From Alisma plantago-aquatica (taxonomy: Eukaryota; Streptophyta; Magnoliopsida; Alismatales; Alismataceae): 64,000 nucleotides of DNA. The stretch covers positions 243,526,558 to 243,590,557 of the forward strand of contig OY856409.1 in assembly GCA_963693085.1 (NCBI GenBank), in the 5' to 3' direction. Positions 35,965 to 47,125 of this stretch are shown one piece after another; position 1 is the first letter of the stretch, and each line of letters opens with the position of its first letter. The position numbers were made by a program, and so were the translations under genes. Below the pieces are notes generated by a model. The model saw only the letters and a list, made by a program, of their open reading frames with translations, was not told the DNA's origin and made no database searches.

Positions 35965-36420
35965 AGAATAAATTTGTTCTCATAATTATTTTTGTGTGAA
36001 TGTGAATGAATTTTTATGAATTTTCATATGTGTGTGAAGATGATCAATACATAATTGTTTCTACATGTGTCTGAATGTGAAAAGAGATGAAATGAATGGA
36101 ACTGTAGGTTGCTATTGGTTTCTACATGTGTGTGATGAAAAAATAATATGAATTAAATGTGCTTATACATGTGTGTTAATCACATATATATAATATTATC
36201 CATTTTGTTAATTTTGCAGGTTTGTGGCCTGTTGTTGGATGATATCAATGGATGTCGTAAACCTACAGTTCAGAACTGAACTACATGTTCTCATCCTGCT
36301 GACCAGCCATACAGCAGGCCTACAAATTGATAAGAAAAAAAAATCTTAACATATGCGTCAGTTATTTGAACAAAACTGACACAAAAGACATACAACGGCA
36401 GTTTTTGATAAAACAACTGA
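35965..36420 (+). other. CACTA-2 3' untranslated region with conserved hairpin
   Basis: AT-rich sequence with no further coding. A block at 36228-36310 is conserved in CACTA-3 (60840-60935, opposite strand) and contains an imperfect inverted repeat (CCTACAGTTCAG with CTGAACTACATG, 36262-36287). It could be part of a 3' processing signal or a structural element. Confidence 0.5.
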
Positions 36421-36969
36421 CGTCTATGTGGCCAGGAACCACGGCCGTGCTGGCAGGCAATGGATATGGTGTCAGTTATTTGCACAAAACTGACGTCAGT
36501 TCAGCTGATATGGCCAGGAACCACGACCGTACTGGGAAGCATGGTCGTGGTGGCAGGGGATATGGCGTCGGTTATTTGCACAAAACCGACGTTGGTTCAC
36601 TGATATGGCCAGGAACCACGACCGTGATGGGAAACGCGACTGAGGTGGCAGGGGAGATGGCATCGGTTATCTTATAAAACTGACCCCTATAGGCCCTTTG
36701 CTGGAGCATTTTCGATGGCGGGAAGTGTTGTGACGTCAGTTCTTTTAATAACCGACGTCTGTAACCATTCTATAATGTCGATTTTCTTACAAAAACTGAC
36801 GCCTACAGTCCCTTTGCTGGCGCGTTTTTGGTGGCGGGAAGCTTTTTGGCGTCGGTGGGGAACTGACACCGAAGGGGTCCACCTTTAGCGGCGCCCACTT
36901 GGGTGTCTCTTGGAAACTGACACTAAAACCCTTAATTAACCGACGCTAAAGGCCTATTCTGTAGTAGTG
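36340..36969. repeat. 3' subterminal repeats and terminal repeat of CACTA-2
   Basis: Many ACTGACGTC/CGTCGGTTAT motifs in both orientations. Three tandem 80-95 base units share TATGGCCAGGAACCACG (near 36428, 36509 and 36604) and end in a CAGTTATTTGCACAAAACTGAC-like inverted pair. A second pair of repeats with CCCTTTGCTGG and GGTGGCGGGAAG lies at 36695-36725 and 36801-36842. The element ends …CTGTAGTAGTG at 36969. Confidence 0.8.
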
Positions 36970-37582
36970 GCGCATGATGAGCATATATGAGGTAGATCCC
37001 GATGAAGGTCATTGGACTGGCGTACGAACATTCTTAAGTACTTGAAAGGAACAGATGATCAATTCCTTATTTATGGAGGTGATGAAGAGTTGAGTGTAAC
37101 GGATTACACCAATGCAAACTTCCAAACTAACAAAGATGATTCACGATAGCAATCCCGATTTGTTTTTGACTGAATAGCGAAGATGTGGGTTGGGAAAGAT
37201 TCAAGCAAGAGACAGTTGTTGATACTACAATGGAAGTCGAGTACATTTCTTCCTCGAGCGTAACAAAGGAAGTTGTTTGCATCAAGAAGTTCATCAATGA
37301 ACTTAAAGTGGTTCCAAGCATTAGCGATGTAGTAGAGGATAACATGGGTCCATTGAATAATTTGAGGAACCCAATTTGCAATAGCATTCTAAGAATATAC
37401 TTGGCACTTCCATCTAATATGAGAGATCATAAAACAATTATACATGAAGATTTATAGAGTACCGACTGAAAGCAATATTGATGACCGAATGACAAAAGTA
37501 CTTTTGTAGAAGAAGCATGATGGTCATGTTAAACCACTTGGGATAAGATTCATATGTGATTGGCTCTAAGTGCAAATGATTC
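36970..37582 (+). pseudogene. Copia pol fragment: RNase H part and 3' tail
   Basis: Reading resumes with MMSIYEVDPDEGHW, then YGGDEELSVTDYTNANFQTN (about 37073) and the RNase H end ETVVDTTMEVEYISSSSVTK (about 37209), with stops and shifts. GCG at 36970-36972 is the right target duplication of CACTA-2. The tail ends TAAGTGCAAATGATTC before the 3' LTR, an altered form of the usual purine-rich copia tract. It completes the gene interrupted at 26907. Confidence 0.8.
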
Positions 37583-39483
37583 TATTTGGTATGTATGACC
37601 ATAGACCAATCATATGATGATTGTAATATGGCATAATATAATTGATATCATAATAATAAAAGCAAATTTTGTCTATTATGTTTTGCTAACTTAATGGATA
37701 ATGATATAACATGATAGATGCCTAAATAATAATGTTACTCGATGACATATGTCTTAAGGTTTAGGACCTAAATAATGAGATCATATGTATAATAAGAGTA
37801 CATACATTCTTATTATATCCCCAATGGGATGTTATTGTGGAAGCTAAACAGACAACAATAATACAAAAGACTAGTTTGTGTGTTGAATGATGAAAAGGTC
37901 TCATTTGTCATGATATTTGATGTCAAGTCAAACACATATTTACTTGTTTGAAAAAGTGTACTGGACAAAACCACCTAGAAAGTGATACATGGAACCATTG
38001 TATGATAGTCAAAATCAACTCTCAAAGTGATAGATTCTTAGGCCTAATGTTGCTACACTCACCACAAGTCGTTTGATGAACTTGGTCACCATCCAACATA
38101 ACCTTGAATAAGGGTTTCCATAAAGATGGTGCATGTGTATATTATGACTCATGGGGATTGACTGTGAGTAATTTGGATGGGATTTGTCCCTCCTGTTGGA
38201 GTTTATATCTTGGCTACTTGATAAGCGAGACTGAGAAACGTATGACCATGCTTCTGTGAGTCAATATGTGATATGTGAGCTCACATGTGTCTCAATAGTC
38301 TACTCTAGTTCAAAAAACATATATTGAGTTTTAAGTGGATGACGATTCCATGACTCACATTCAATATGGATATCTGAGATAAGGGAAATAGATGATCATG
38401 ATAACAAATATCATGGATTGTTGGTTGAATTTGTTCTCCATCTTCCCAATTACTTGGGCAGCAATGAAGTTTTGCTAGATAGCACTCATTGTTTGTGAAG
38501 TCACAATCTGGTTATGAACATTCACTACCACTGTAACATGGGACGTGTACGGCCATGCGCATATGATGGACTTTGAATTGGAGATTACTCATGGATAAGG
38601 TTTAACTTGATTACTAAAATTGTTTAGGTGATCAAATTAAGCAACACTAGCTATGAGTCGACTGACTAGGATATCCATTCGAATGATTGGGATATCCAGT
38701 CGATCGAATGGTGCACCAGTCAATTGAATTGAATGCCCATTTGATTGAATGGCAGTGAAACGACTAGTTATGAGGAGGTCAAACCATTTATAATATGCAT
38801 TAATCATCGCATTGAAAGCCAATTTAATAGTGTCCACCACAAGACAATTGACCGAATGGAGAGTCCAGTAGATCGGTTGGTGTGCCAATCGACTGACTGG
38901 ATTGTCCAATCAACTGAGTTTTAGTGCACAACAGTCATCAAACTATGAGATATGTCTTTTCATATCCCCTAGGTTTTAGAAACCCTAGCTCACCCACTCC
39001 TATATAAATACGGGGTAGTCAAGGCTCTAGATACACCATTTCTCATTGTTGTGATAATGTGAGAGCTTGAGAAGTCTTACCCAAAAAAGAGAAAGACAAC
39101 AAGGGGAAAATAAGTTGACGCTAGTATGTTCAAAATGGAAGGACACCTCCTTCCCATTCACTTGATAAGTATGATGTGGAGTTCATGATGATCTGCATGG
39201 ACTACCATGAGTCATGGAAGCCGTTGCGACCACACTAGGAGGTCACTGTCAACCGTTGTTTGTGGTGCTCCACCAGGAGACCATCGTTGACTACCATTTG
39301 TGTGCTTCTTGAGAAAGAAGCACAACTCTGCAAGGTTTGTCACTAGACTTGCTTAAAGACTAGGTATATTCGTTGCAACTTTCCTTCCCGTTTCATAGTT
39401 ATTGACGTGATCTTCTAGTTATGGGGAATATGGAAAGAAGTTTTTTGTTTCCGCAGTCATGTCTGACGTCATATTTTCCTATA
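37583..39483 (+). repeat. 3' LTR of plus-strand copia element
   Basis: It starts TATTTGGTATGTATGACC, corresponding to TGTTGGTATGTATGCC of the 5' LTR, and ends near TTTTCCTATA at 39483, followed by ATATA (39484-39488), which matches the ATATA before the 5' LTR. It is longer than the 5' LTR by small indels, for instance around 38220-38340. Many substitutions between the pair suggest an old insertion. The TATA box is at 39001, and the CAGTCGA-type array lies at 38650-38930. Confidence 0.8.
39001..39010 (+). promoter_or_regulatory. TATA box of copia 3' LTR
   Basis: TATATAAATA followed by CGGGGTAGTCAAGGC corresponds to the TATA region of the 5' LTR (14878). Transcription from here would read into the remaining Gypsy LTR segment. 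Confidence 0.55.
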
Positions 39484-39488
39484 ATATA

Positions 39489-40119
39489 TGAGTTCCTACC
39501 CTACTTTTTAGTATATACTAGTCTGCTTATTACTAACCATGCAACTCTTTATGATTGTTATATTTTGTTGTGATATTGATTAAGGCAAGAAATATTTTTA
39601 TTTCTATCTCTTAAAATATTATCTTCGATATTGACTTGGATGTTCTTTTTCTATCTTGATTCAGAAACCGTTAAATAGTTAATTGATGAATTATCCTCTA
39701 ATATTGCTCAATTCTTATTTATATACACATACCAGCTATTATGATGATAATATATACTTTGTCCACTTTTAAGAGGTATGCTCACAACGCCTTAGGTAAA
39801 GGACATCATGGACATGACATGACAACCTGGACTTATATTAGTGGAGCTCACTCTTGGGAGATAGACTTGGAATAGTTTGGACACTCTCTCTACCTAATGT
39901 GGAAATTGTTTGTTATTTAATTTTATGAAACTAAAAATATTCACTATATTTATTTCCCAGCTATATTTTGTTCTTGTATACCATTTGTTTGAAAAATGAA
40001 AAAAATACACCTACTACAATATGCTTATCAGTGTGTTTGGATTGGATGTGTTCATTTCTCATTTTAAGTGAGGAGTGGATCCTCTCTCAAGTCCCACTAT
40101 TTACATCACTAGTCAGATT
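39489..40119 (+). repeat. Right LTR of Gypsy-type element (LTR B), segment 3 of 3
   Basis: From GAGTTCCTACCC onward the sequence is collinear with 5995-6660 of LTR A, including TAGTCTGCTTATTACT, GATTAAGGCAAGAAAT and AAAAAATACACCTA. This is the piece displaced 25.8 kb from segment 2 by the copia insertion. The edge at about 40119 is where similarity to LTR A stops. Confidence 0.8.
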
Positions 40120-40267
40120 AATAAAACCATTCTCTCACTAGGGTTTGTTTAATTTTGTAGATGTTGGATATGACTACATGATGCATTTTGTTGGTATAAT
40201 GTTTTAATTACTACTAAATGGAGGTAAAAGATGCCACAAGGGAATACAATGCTATCTTTGGCACTTA

Positions 40268-40717
40268 GGCCACGTTTGTTACGTGGTGAATCATGGTGAT
40301 AGAGAGTGATGGTGAAATAAAATTGATGTTTGTTTACCATGGTGATAGGGAATGATGGTGAATTCATGGCAAATTTTGATCTATTTTTGTTCCCATGAAA
40401 AAACATGGTGAATCATGGTGAAAGAAGTTTCTTTTAAGACTCCACTAGTTATTTTGACAAATGTGTAAAAAAACATTCTAATAAATATGATTCTAACTTG
40501 TGTAGGGTATTTTTTATAAAGAAATTTTCCCTCCCCATCCCTATGACCATGTAACAAATAACATTTTTTAAGTTTTTTACCAGCCCTATCCCTATCACCA
40601 TACACATGCTACCAAACAACACATTCTAACAATTTCTCCATCACTATCACCGTCTCATTCCCATCAATGTCCCCATCCCATCACCATCATTTTTTTCACC
40701 ACGTAACAACCACAACC
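40268..40717. mobile_element. Tourist-like (PIF/Harbinger) MITE, 450 bp
   Basis: The left end GGCCACGTTTGTTACGTGG and the right end, reverse-complemented GGTTGTGGTTGTTACGTGG, form terminal inverted repeats that continue as GTGAA. TTA flanks both sides (40265-40267 and 40718-40720), the 3-bp target of PIF/Harbinger elements. The inside is non-coding, with repeated ATGGTGAATCATGGTGA phrases on the left and their complements on the right. Confidence 0.82.
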
Positions 40718-40720
40718 TTA

Positions 40721-40800
40721 GTTAGTTCAATTGGTAAGCCATAGTCACTTCTGAAAAATAGGTCATAGGTTCAACATCCAACTAGAACACGCGGTAATAT
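40721..40800 (+). repeat. Possible tRNA-derived SINE head or tRNA-like relic
   Basis: TAGTTCAATTGG resembles a Pol III A box, and GGTTCAACATCC, about 45 bases later, resembles a B box with one mismatch. No cloverleaf or 3' tail was identified. It directly follows the MITE. Confidence 0.3.
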
Positions 40801-41938
40801 ATTAAAGATTTATAGCGACATCTGAAGAGTCCATGATTATGGTGACAGGGCCGGACCTTATTCTCCTGATCGTGATAATAGTTATTATAAAAAGAACCAT
40901 GCTATCTTTCGCAACATTTTTCCTAACAAACGTGACCTACATTTATCCTCAAACTCATAACCCTATAATAGTAATTATCAACAATGTCTAACATTTTCCG
41001 AACCAAAGGTGGTGCGTAGGTATTCAAACCCTATCCGTCTTCCGCTCATGGGACATGTAGGCTCCGTGTCCCACAATCCAGACTGCGGCAAGACTCTTAC
41101 GGCACGTTTGGTTGAAAGGATCCTGGTGAGGATAGGATTCAAAATCCTGTTTATAATCCAATCCCACGTTTGGATGTACAAAAGCAACTCAAGGATGGCA
41201 TGTCAACCGGACTCGACTCCTAAGTCATCGGGACTCTCCAATACTCGCTCCCCCTAGGTATTCGTCGGATAAACCAGCCCGAAAGTTCCCGATACGCTGC
41301 GTGCGGTTCCTCCCACACGGACGACCGGTGATCTCCTCGGCCTGCTCAAGCACCTCCTCCATCTTCACGGCCTACTAACACAGAACGATCTCCTCCACCT
41401 TGACAACCTTCTCGCTCCTCAGCCTTCACGCGCGGCGGCGTCAGCCTTCACAGCCGTTGTACGTTGCTGCCTAAAGCACAACGACCTCCTCCGCCATCAC
41501 AGTTGCAGCACACTGGAAACCTCCCAATCACGGCTGATATACCTCGCTCCTCAGCCTTCACGTAGGGCGGCCTACTCCTTGCTTCTTCAAGCACACTTCC
41601 TCAATTGGTGTCCTTCGTCACCTACGGAGATCTCTCCTCTTCTTTGTGACGGAAGTCTATAGTTCTCTCTCCCACGGCCAACAGACCGTTCTCCATGCAA
41701 CAAGAATCCTCTACAAAATCTAAGAAAAGTTCTAGCTCCTTTTACTCGTCGTTGCCTTTGGTTAACAAAAATGCAGTCCTGCACTTGTACATGCCCTTAA
41801 TTAATTTCCAACAGCGCAAGCCGATGAAACCTATCCCCCTTCCGCTCCTGGATACGTTTCTACGATAATAGAGACGATTGACTTCCTCCGATACAATTGT
41901 TTCCTTCCGCACCATTGATAGATCGTTGGCGTGACGAG
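40801..41938 (+). other. Upstream region of the F-box gene
   Basis: Composition rises in GC from about 41020. A MITE-like phrase GGCACGTTTGGTTGAAAGGATCC occurs at 41101 without a matching end nearby. Between 41330 and 41600, CTCGCTCCTCAGCCTTCACG and CCTCCTCC phrases recur. No clear TATA box was seen near the gene, so the promoter and transcript start remain open. Confidence 0.4.
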
Positions 41939-43267
41939 ATGACAAGCGAGCAAGTACTTCCGTCGGATCTGATCGTGGAAGTCCTAAAGATGCTGCCGGT
42001 GACATCCCTTCTACGGTTCCGTGCCGTTGCTTGCTCTTGGCGCGACTTGATCGACAGCGACTACTTCTTCCGCCTCCACACAGCCGCAAAGGAGATAAGA
42101 GCCAGCAGTTCCTCTGGGAGGCGCCTCGCCGTCTCGTTCTACGTCGAGGGCGAGAGACTTGATCTTCATCACAGGCTTTGGAGCGTTGACCCGTACCAAC
42201 GGATGGATGATGAATCTACGGACCTTGACGGACTGATGCAGTTCGAGTCTGAAGTTCGACTTGTTAGCATACCCATCAGGGACTTAGAACCGCAGATGTC
42301 GACAAGGCCATGCCAAGGCTTGACAGTGATGGTTACCAACGGCTGGATCCGAGTACTGGATCTGACGCGTAAGGATGCCATTATCCTCCCCAATAGTACC
42401 ATGCCCAAAGCAGGTGCTGACGGAATATTCTGTCTTTGTCAATCTGCGTCCATTGATTACAACAACGGCTCCGGCGAGTACAAAGTCATCCGGATGCGGG
42501 TATTGTGTACAGGAGCCAATATCTACACCAAGGTTGACACTTATACCCTGGGAAACGGGGGCGGCGGATGGAAGGAATCTAACACTGCTTTGCCTCGCTG
42601 TTTGAATCTGCAAACGAGAATTCCACCTGTTTTCACACATGGTAAACACCACTGGTTAATTCATTCCTGGGGCCTAGTTAGGATCTTGGCATTCAACGCA
42701 ACAGACGAGAGGTATGGCATCATTACCCTCGGACGGAAGCAGGGATTGTCCAAGGGGAAGACTAAAGTGTTTATGTTCATGGAGGCTGCTTCGAGCAACC
42801 TGTGCCTCTTGGTCCTTGTGGATGAACCAAGGGAAGTGTCTACGGCGGAGCTTTGGATGCTGGTGGACTACGACCATAAGTTGTGGGAAAAGAAGTGGTC
42901 TGGGAAGCTACCGTTGCTCAAAATTAATCAGGTCGTCTGGATGGAAGGGCGACAGATCCTCTTCAACACACGTGAAGGAATGAAGGTCGGCTGGTACCAC
43001 CTGGACACCGGCGAAGAACGGATTATTGCCTACAACAAATCCTATGCTTCTGGCATGCACTACTACGACCTCCTCCTTGGTGATGCCATGTACCATGAGT
43101 CGTCCATCCGCGATCGCTTCTACCACGTCCGACCGGCTGTTGTGGCATTTTACGATGACAACGCGCTGGTGCCGCCTGGTCTGTTCCAGAAGGAGAGGGA
43201 GATCATTCGAGTCGCTACTTCAGCTGGGAAGAGAAGACTGAGGAAGAGAATGGCATTGGATATGTGA
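41939..43267 (+). CDS. F-box protein (single exon, 442 aa)
   Basis: The ATG at 41939 is chosen because the in-frame codon at 41897, which would extend the frame by 14 residues, is TTG. Residues 6-47 form a canonical F-box (LPSDLIVEVLKMLPVTSLLR...SWRDLIDSDYFFRLH), which binds SKP1 in an SCF ubiquitin ligase. The rest resembles plant F-box-associated beta-propeller-like regions: NGWIRVLDLTRKDAIILPNS (about 135-155), GSGEYKVIRM, then HHWLIHSWG and LFNTREGMKVGWYHLDTG near 350-370, the part expected to bind the substrate. The frame is intact and GC-rich compared with the surrounding repeats. Substrate and pathway cannot be read from sequence. It stands alone between transposon blocks, with antisense frames being shadows. 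Confidence 0.88.
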   Translation: MTSEQVLPSDLIVEVLKMLPVTSLLRFRAVACSWRDLIDSDYFFRLHTAAKEIRASSSSGRRLAVSFYVEGERLDLHHRLWSVDPYQRMDDESTDLDGLMQFESEVRLVSIPIRDLEPQMSTRPCQGLTVMVTNGWIRVLDLTRKDAIILPNSTMPKAGADGIFCLCQSASIDYNNGSGEYKVIRMRVLCTGANIYTKVDTYTLGNGGGGWKESNTALPRCLNLQTRIPPVFTHGKHHWLIHSWGLVRILAFNATDERYGIITLGRKQGLSKGKTKVFMFMEAASSNLCLLVLVDEPREVSTAELWMLVDYDHKLWEKKWSGKLPLLKINQVVWMEGRQILFNTREGMKVGWYHLDTGEERIIAYNKSYASGMHYYDLLLGDAMYHESSIRDRFYHVRPAVVAFYDDNALVPPGLFQKEREIIRVATSAGKRRLRKRMALDM

Positions 43268-43383
43268 ACATTGTATCGCTACTCCTTCTGAGCTGTCGAA
43301 TATTTTTCGTTTTTTTCAAACTGGAGAGAAGAGAGTCATCGTGATACATTTCGATTTGTTTTGTATTCACAAAGAACAATTTG

Positions 43384-43389
43384 AATAAA
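43384..43389 (+). promoter_or_regulatory. Candidate poly(A) signal of the F-box gene
   Basis: AATAAA lies 117 bases after the stop codon in AT-rich sequence, a typical plant arrangement. Confidence 0.45.
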
Positions 43390-44816
43390 ATTGTCTTATG
43401 TAAAAGAAGTGCATTGTAGAATGAAGTATCTCATACATGGAGGATCTATAAATTCAAAGTGGGTGGGGCCAAAATAAAATAAAAATGTGATGTTGATAAA
43501 ACCAAGTCTTTTCTTTGTATTTTGAGTCTAATATTAGTCCACAAAAGTGTTGAAAACCAAACGAAATAGCAATAAAAAAATGGTGTACTCAAACAGTGGT
43601 ACCCTAGAGTTATGTATGTAGTGATCAAAGGGATGAAATTCACACAATGCTACTTTCTGGCTTCCTCCTAACTACTTAGACATATGATATGATTCCATGC
43701 ACAATATTTGATATGTGGACAACTAATCAACAACGAGTTCAAGATAAAGAATAATCGATTGTATCTCTCATGAACAATCATAGCATTGGGAGGATTACTT
43801 GTAATATATCACATGGATGTTTTCACTCAACAACATAATGTGAAACCAACATGTAGGGCAAGAAAAATGCACCACTCAGAATATTGTGTGAGCTACTTTC
43901 ACATAGTGGGTTGTTAAGGAGGAGCAACCATAAAAAACAAAGCATAGGATTAGTACAAACAACGACCACCATCCTACAACATGTCACTTGTCTGCACAAT
44001 GAAATTTCTATTAGAACAATCTCTTTGTTTTGTACTGTTGAGAAATTAATATGCAGTAATCTGCTATTTATATGAAAAATGAGAATTCATGCAAGCATCT
44101 TGTTCCTAAATTGGGTGAAAAACTAATCATCATAAAGATAGATGTTATCGATAGAAGGTTAACGAAAGGAGAAGAGACGCTCATGACAGTCGTGACTCTT
44201 GTAAACAAAACTGAGAAGTCAAAGTTTAGAACAAATGTGTCCAATGCTAAAAATTAATTAGGAGGCCAAGCAGCAGAACCAGTCAAGTCATGGCATCATG
44301 CACCCTTGGAACAAGTCTCGGGAGGCTAGATCCGCACCCCTTCTTGTGATAGAGATGTGATAAGCGGCGAGAGTGGATTTGTTGTTCTTAATCAAAAAAG
44401 GAGCATGCTACTCCTTGTGTGATCAGTGTTCACTTATTGGGGCATTTATAATCAAAAGATCAGGATTACATTCAGTTGCCACATGGCATTAGATGCAATG
44501 AGGAGCAGCTTGCTCCTTAGATAACCAGGAACAATGAATTCTGGGAGGATATGCGGTTGGCTTAAGAATTTTTCGATAGCAACGCCCAAAACCCTTATGG
44601 TTGTCCCACCATGCATGTGAATTAGACATATTCACTTTAATTCCTCGATCAAATAGTAGATCATAATCCATATAAAAGTAGGAGAGACATTTTTGACTTC
44701 ACCACTGTGGGTCTAAAGCTTCTCCTTTGGCTTTGATATACCGGTTCAATAGGACAACACCCACATATGACAAAAAAACCATAGGAATTTGGAATACAAG
44801 ATTAGGAAAAATTTTA
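43390..44816. other. Intergenic AT-rich DNA, nothing recognised
   Basis: Short frames only, none with a domain. No terminal repeats or matches to the other repeats of the window were noticed. Confidence 0.5.
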
Positions 44817-46095
44817 ACAATTTATTGACAAGCTAATGTGATGTAGGACATTATCGTAATTATGCAAAGTGATACAAAAAATATAGAAGAAATTACATCT
44901 TTTGAAATGATTGATTGATGTAAAAAAAAAATTCATGTTAGATAGATGAGAACCATATCTAATATAATGAATAAGAACAAAATCCTCAATAGTAGTGAGA
45001 TATCATGATGTGTCTACTAGTACTAGGTAAGGCCATATATAAAATGTAATATATATCCTTGGTTCTGGGTGAGGCTACAGGGTCACCTGGCCCCAATCGA
45101 TCATTCATCAATCCCATATGCTATCAATGACTTGAAGTAGATTGCAAATTAGGCATGATACACAAGAAAGAACACAATATTTAATACAAGAACAAACCAA
45201 AGGAACTAAATGTCTTATCCACATGTATAACATCAAGTTTAAGGCAATATTTGGAAAGGGTTAATAGTGTCTTTGAGTTGATTTGGTGTTGCCTATTTTC
45301 TCAACCTCAGCTTGGTTTTCCCAGGATAGAGTGTGGGGATGTTAAGGTGAAATTCCATTAAAATTGAATCGTTCGCTCAGTTACCCATGCATTATCCACT
45401 AAAGGGATATTTCTATACGTGTTTGTTGATTGCTAAACTCAAGTTAGTACTTGCCTTATGCTTACGGGTGTGTGTAGTCATTTTCCACCTGGTCCAACTT
45501 AGTGCATTAGATCAACACACCACCCCCTCCCTCTCCTGACTCCCTCCCTCTCCGAGCTCTCTCTAATGCAATGTCTTGTGATGTTTCCCCCTTTTTGCAT
45601 TGACGACTCCCTCCTACATACTTGGTGACAATGATAATTTTAAGGGCACTTCTTGCAGTCACCACCATTGTGCTTTCCCTATGGTTGCATGTGTGATAAT
45701 ATTGCCTCACTGTTTCATATCTAGATTATACCCTAACTCAAGAGGCAAAATGAGCTTGGGTTTTTTATCGTGATTTTTTTTATGGCTAGGACTTGTCGAT
45801 TGGTGCATAGAGATTCCTCCCTACTTATTTGTTTTCTCTTCTATTATTCCCAATATCTTATCCATTTTCATGATAATTCACTTCTCCATCACCCTTACCC
45901 CACCTTATACTTTTATCATGCCTTTATCCTATGTGTGATCTTAATATGCACATTGCATGCTCTTCACATGCATACAACCTAAGTCTTCCTCTTGCAACTG
46001 TAAGTTTTGTTGCATATTGTGTTGAGTATGCACTACCTTCTTCATATAACACTTCACCTAATCTATATTCTGAGGTACCCAATTTATTAGACTTG
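44817..46095 (+). repeat. Tandem duplication, copy 1 (~1.26 kb)
   Basis: From CAATTTATTGACAAG at 44817 it aligns with 46079-47125 through ACATCTTTTGAAATGATTGATT, CTACTAGTACTAG, TCAATCCCATATGCTATCAATGA, CTCCCTCCCTCTCC and TTGCATATTGTGTTG. About 210 bases (45760-45985) are present only in this copy. The end of copy 1 is the start of copy 2, so the arrangement is head to tail. It codes for nothing recognisable. Confidence 0.8.
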
Positions 46096-47125
46096 TTGTC
46101 ATAATGATGCAAAGCGATACAAAAAATACATAAGAAATTACATCTTTTGAAATGATTGATTGATGTAAAAAGATTATAGTTCATGCTAGATAGATGAGAA
46201 CCTTATCTGATATAATTAATCAGGCCAAAATCCTCAATAGTAGAGAGATATCCCAATGTGTCTACTAGTACTAGATGAGGCCATGTATAGAATGCAATGA
46301 TATATCCTTGGCTCCAAGTGAGGCTATAGTTTCATCTAGCCCCAATAGATCATTATCAATCCCATATGCTATCAATGAACTGAAGTACAATGCAAAGGAG
46401 GGATGACACACAAGAAAGAACACAACATTTAATGCAAGAACAAAGCAAAGGAACTAAATGTGACTTCCACAAGTATAACATCAAATTTAAGGCAATATTT
46501 GGAATCTATTAAAAGTGACTTTGACTTGGATTTGGTGTTGCCTATTTTATCAACCTCATCTTGGTTTTCCCAAGATAGAGTGTGGGGATGTTAAAGTGAA
46601 ACCATGTTAAAATTGAATCATTCCCTCAGTTACCCACGCATAATCACCTATATGGATATTTTTGTAATTGTTTGTTGGATTGTAAACTACCCCAAATTAG
46701 TACTTCCCTTATGCTTGAGGGTTGGTCGAGTCAATTTCCACCTGATCCACCTCAGCACATCAGATCAACACACCACCCCTCCCTCTCCCAACTCCCTCCC
46801 TCTCCAAGCTCTCTCTAATGTAAAGTCTTTTGATGTTTCCCCCTTATTGCATTGACAACTCCCTCCTACATGTTTGGTGACAATGATGACTTTAAGGGTG
46901 CCTCTTGCACTCACCATGATTGTGCTTTCCCAATGGTTGCATGTGTGCTCCTATTGCCTCACTCTTTCATATCTATAATAAACCCTAACTCAAGAGGAAA
47001 AATGAATTTGGCTCTACCTTTTGCAATTGTAAGTTGTGTTGCATATTGTGTTGTGTATGCATTACCTTCTTCACGTAACACGTCACCTATTTTATGTTGT
47101 GAGGTAACCAATTTCTTAGAGGACC
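46079..47125 (+). repeat. Tandem duplication, copy 2
   Basis: Second unit of the head-to-tail repeat. It diverges from copy 1 by scattered substitutions and small indels and ends near GAGGTAACCAATTTCTTAGAGG. A frame of 122 codons at 46852-47220 is not shared in reading frame with copy 1 and is probably chance. Confidence 0.78.

Larger units (their letters stand above)
26908..36969 (+). mobile_element. CACTA-2, full-length CACTA (En/Spm) transposon with Ulp1 gene
   Basis: The element is 10,062 bases. The left end reads TACTACTACAAAAAGGGC and the right end, reverse-complemented, CACTACTACAGAATAGGCC. Both are followed inward by many CGTCGGTT/AACCGACG subterminal motifs. It carries a TNP2-type transposase (28931-32182) and a Transposase_24/Ulp1 gene (32398-35964), both on the plus strand and both broken. 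The 5' part has palindromes and direct repeats (27823-28810). Flanking copia coding sequence rejoins in frame when the element and one 3-bp target copy are removed. Confidence 0.88.

Noticed and set aside
41897..41938. A 14-residue N-terminal extension of the F-box protein
   Set aside because: The first codon is TTG, not ATG, and the F-box sits right after the ATG at 41939 as is usual in the family.
42011..43241. Antisense and out-of-frame frames within the F-box gene
   Set aside because: They are shadows of the 442-codon reading frame, which alone has a recognisable domain.
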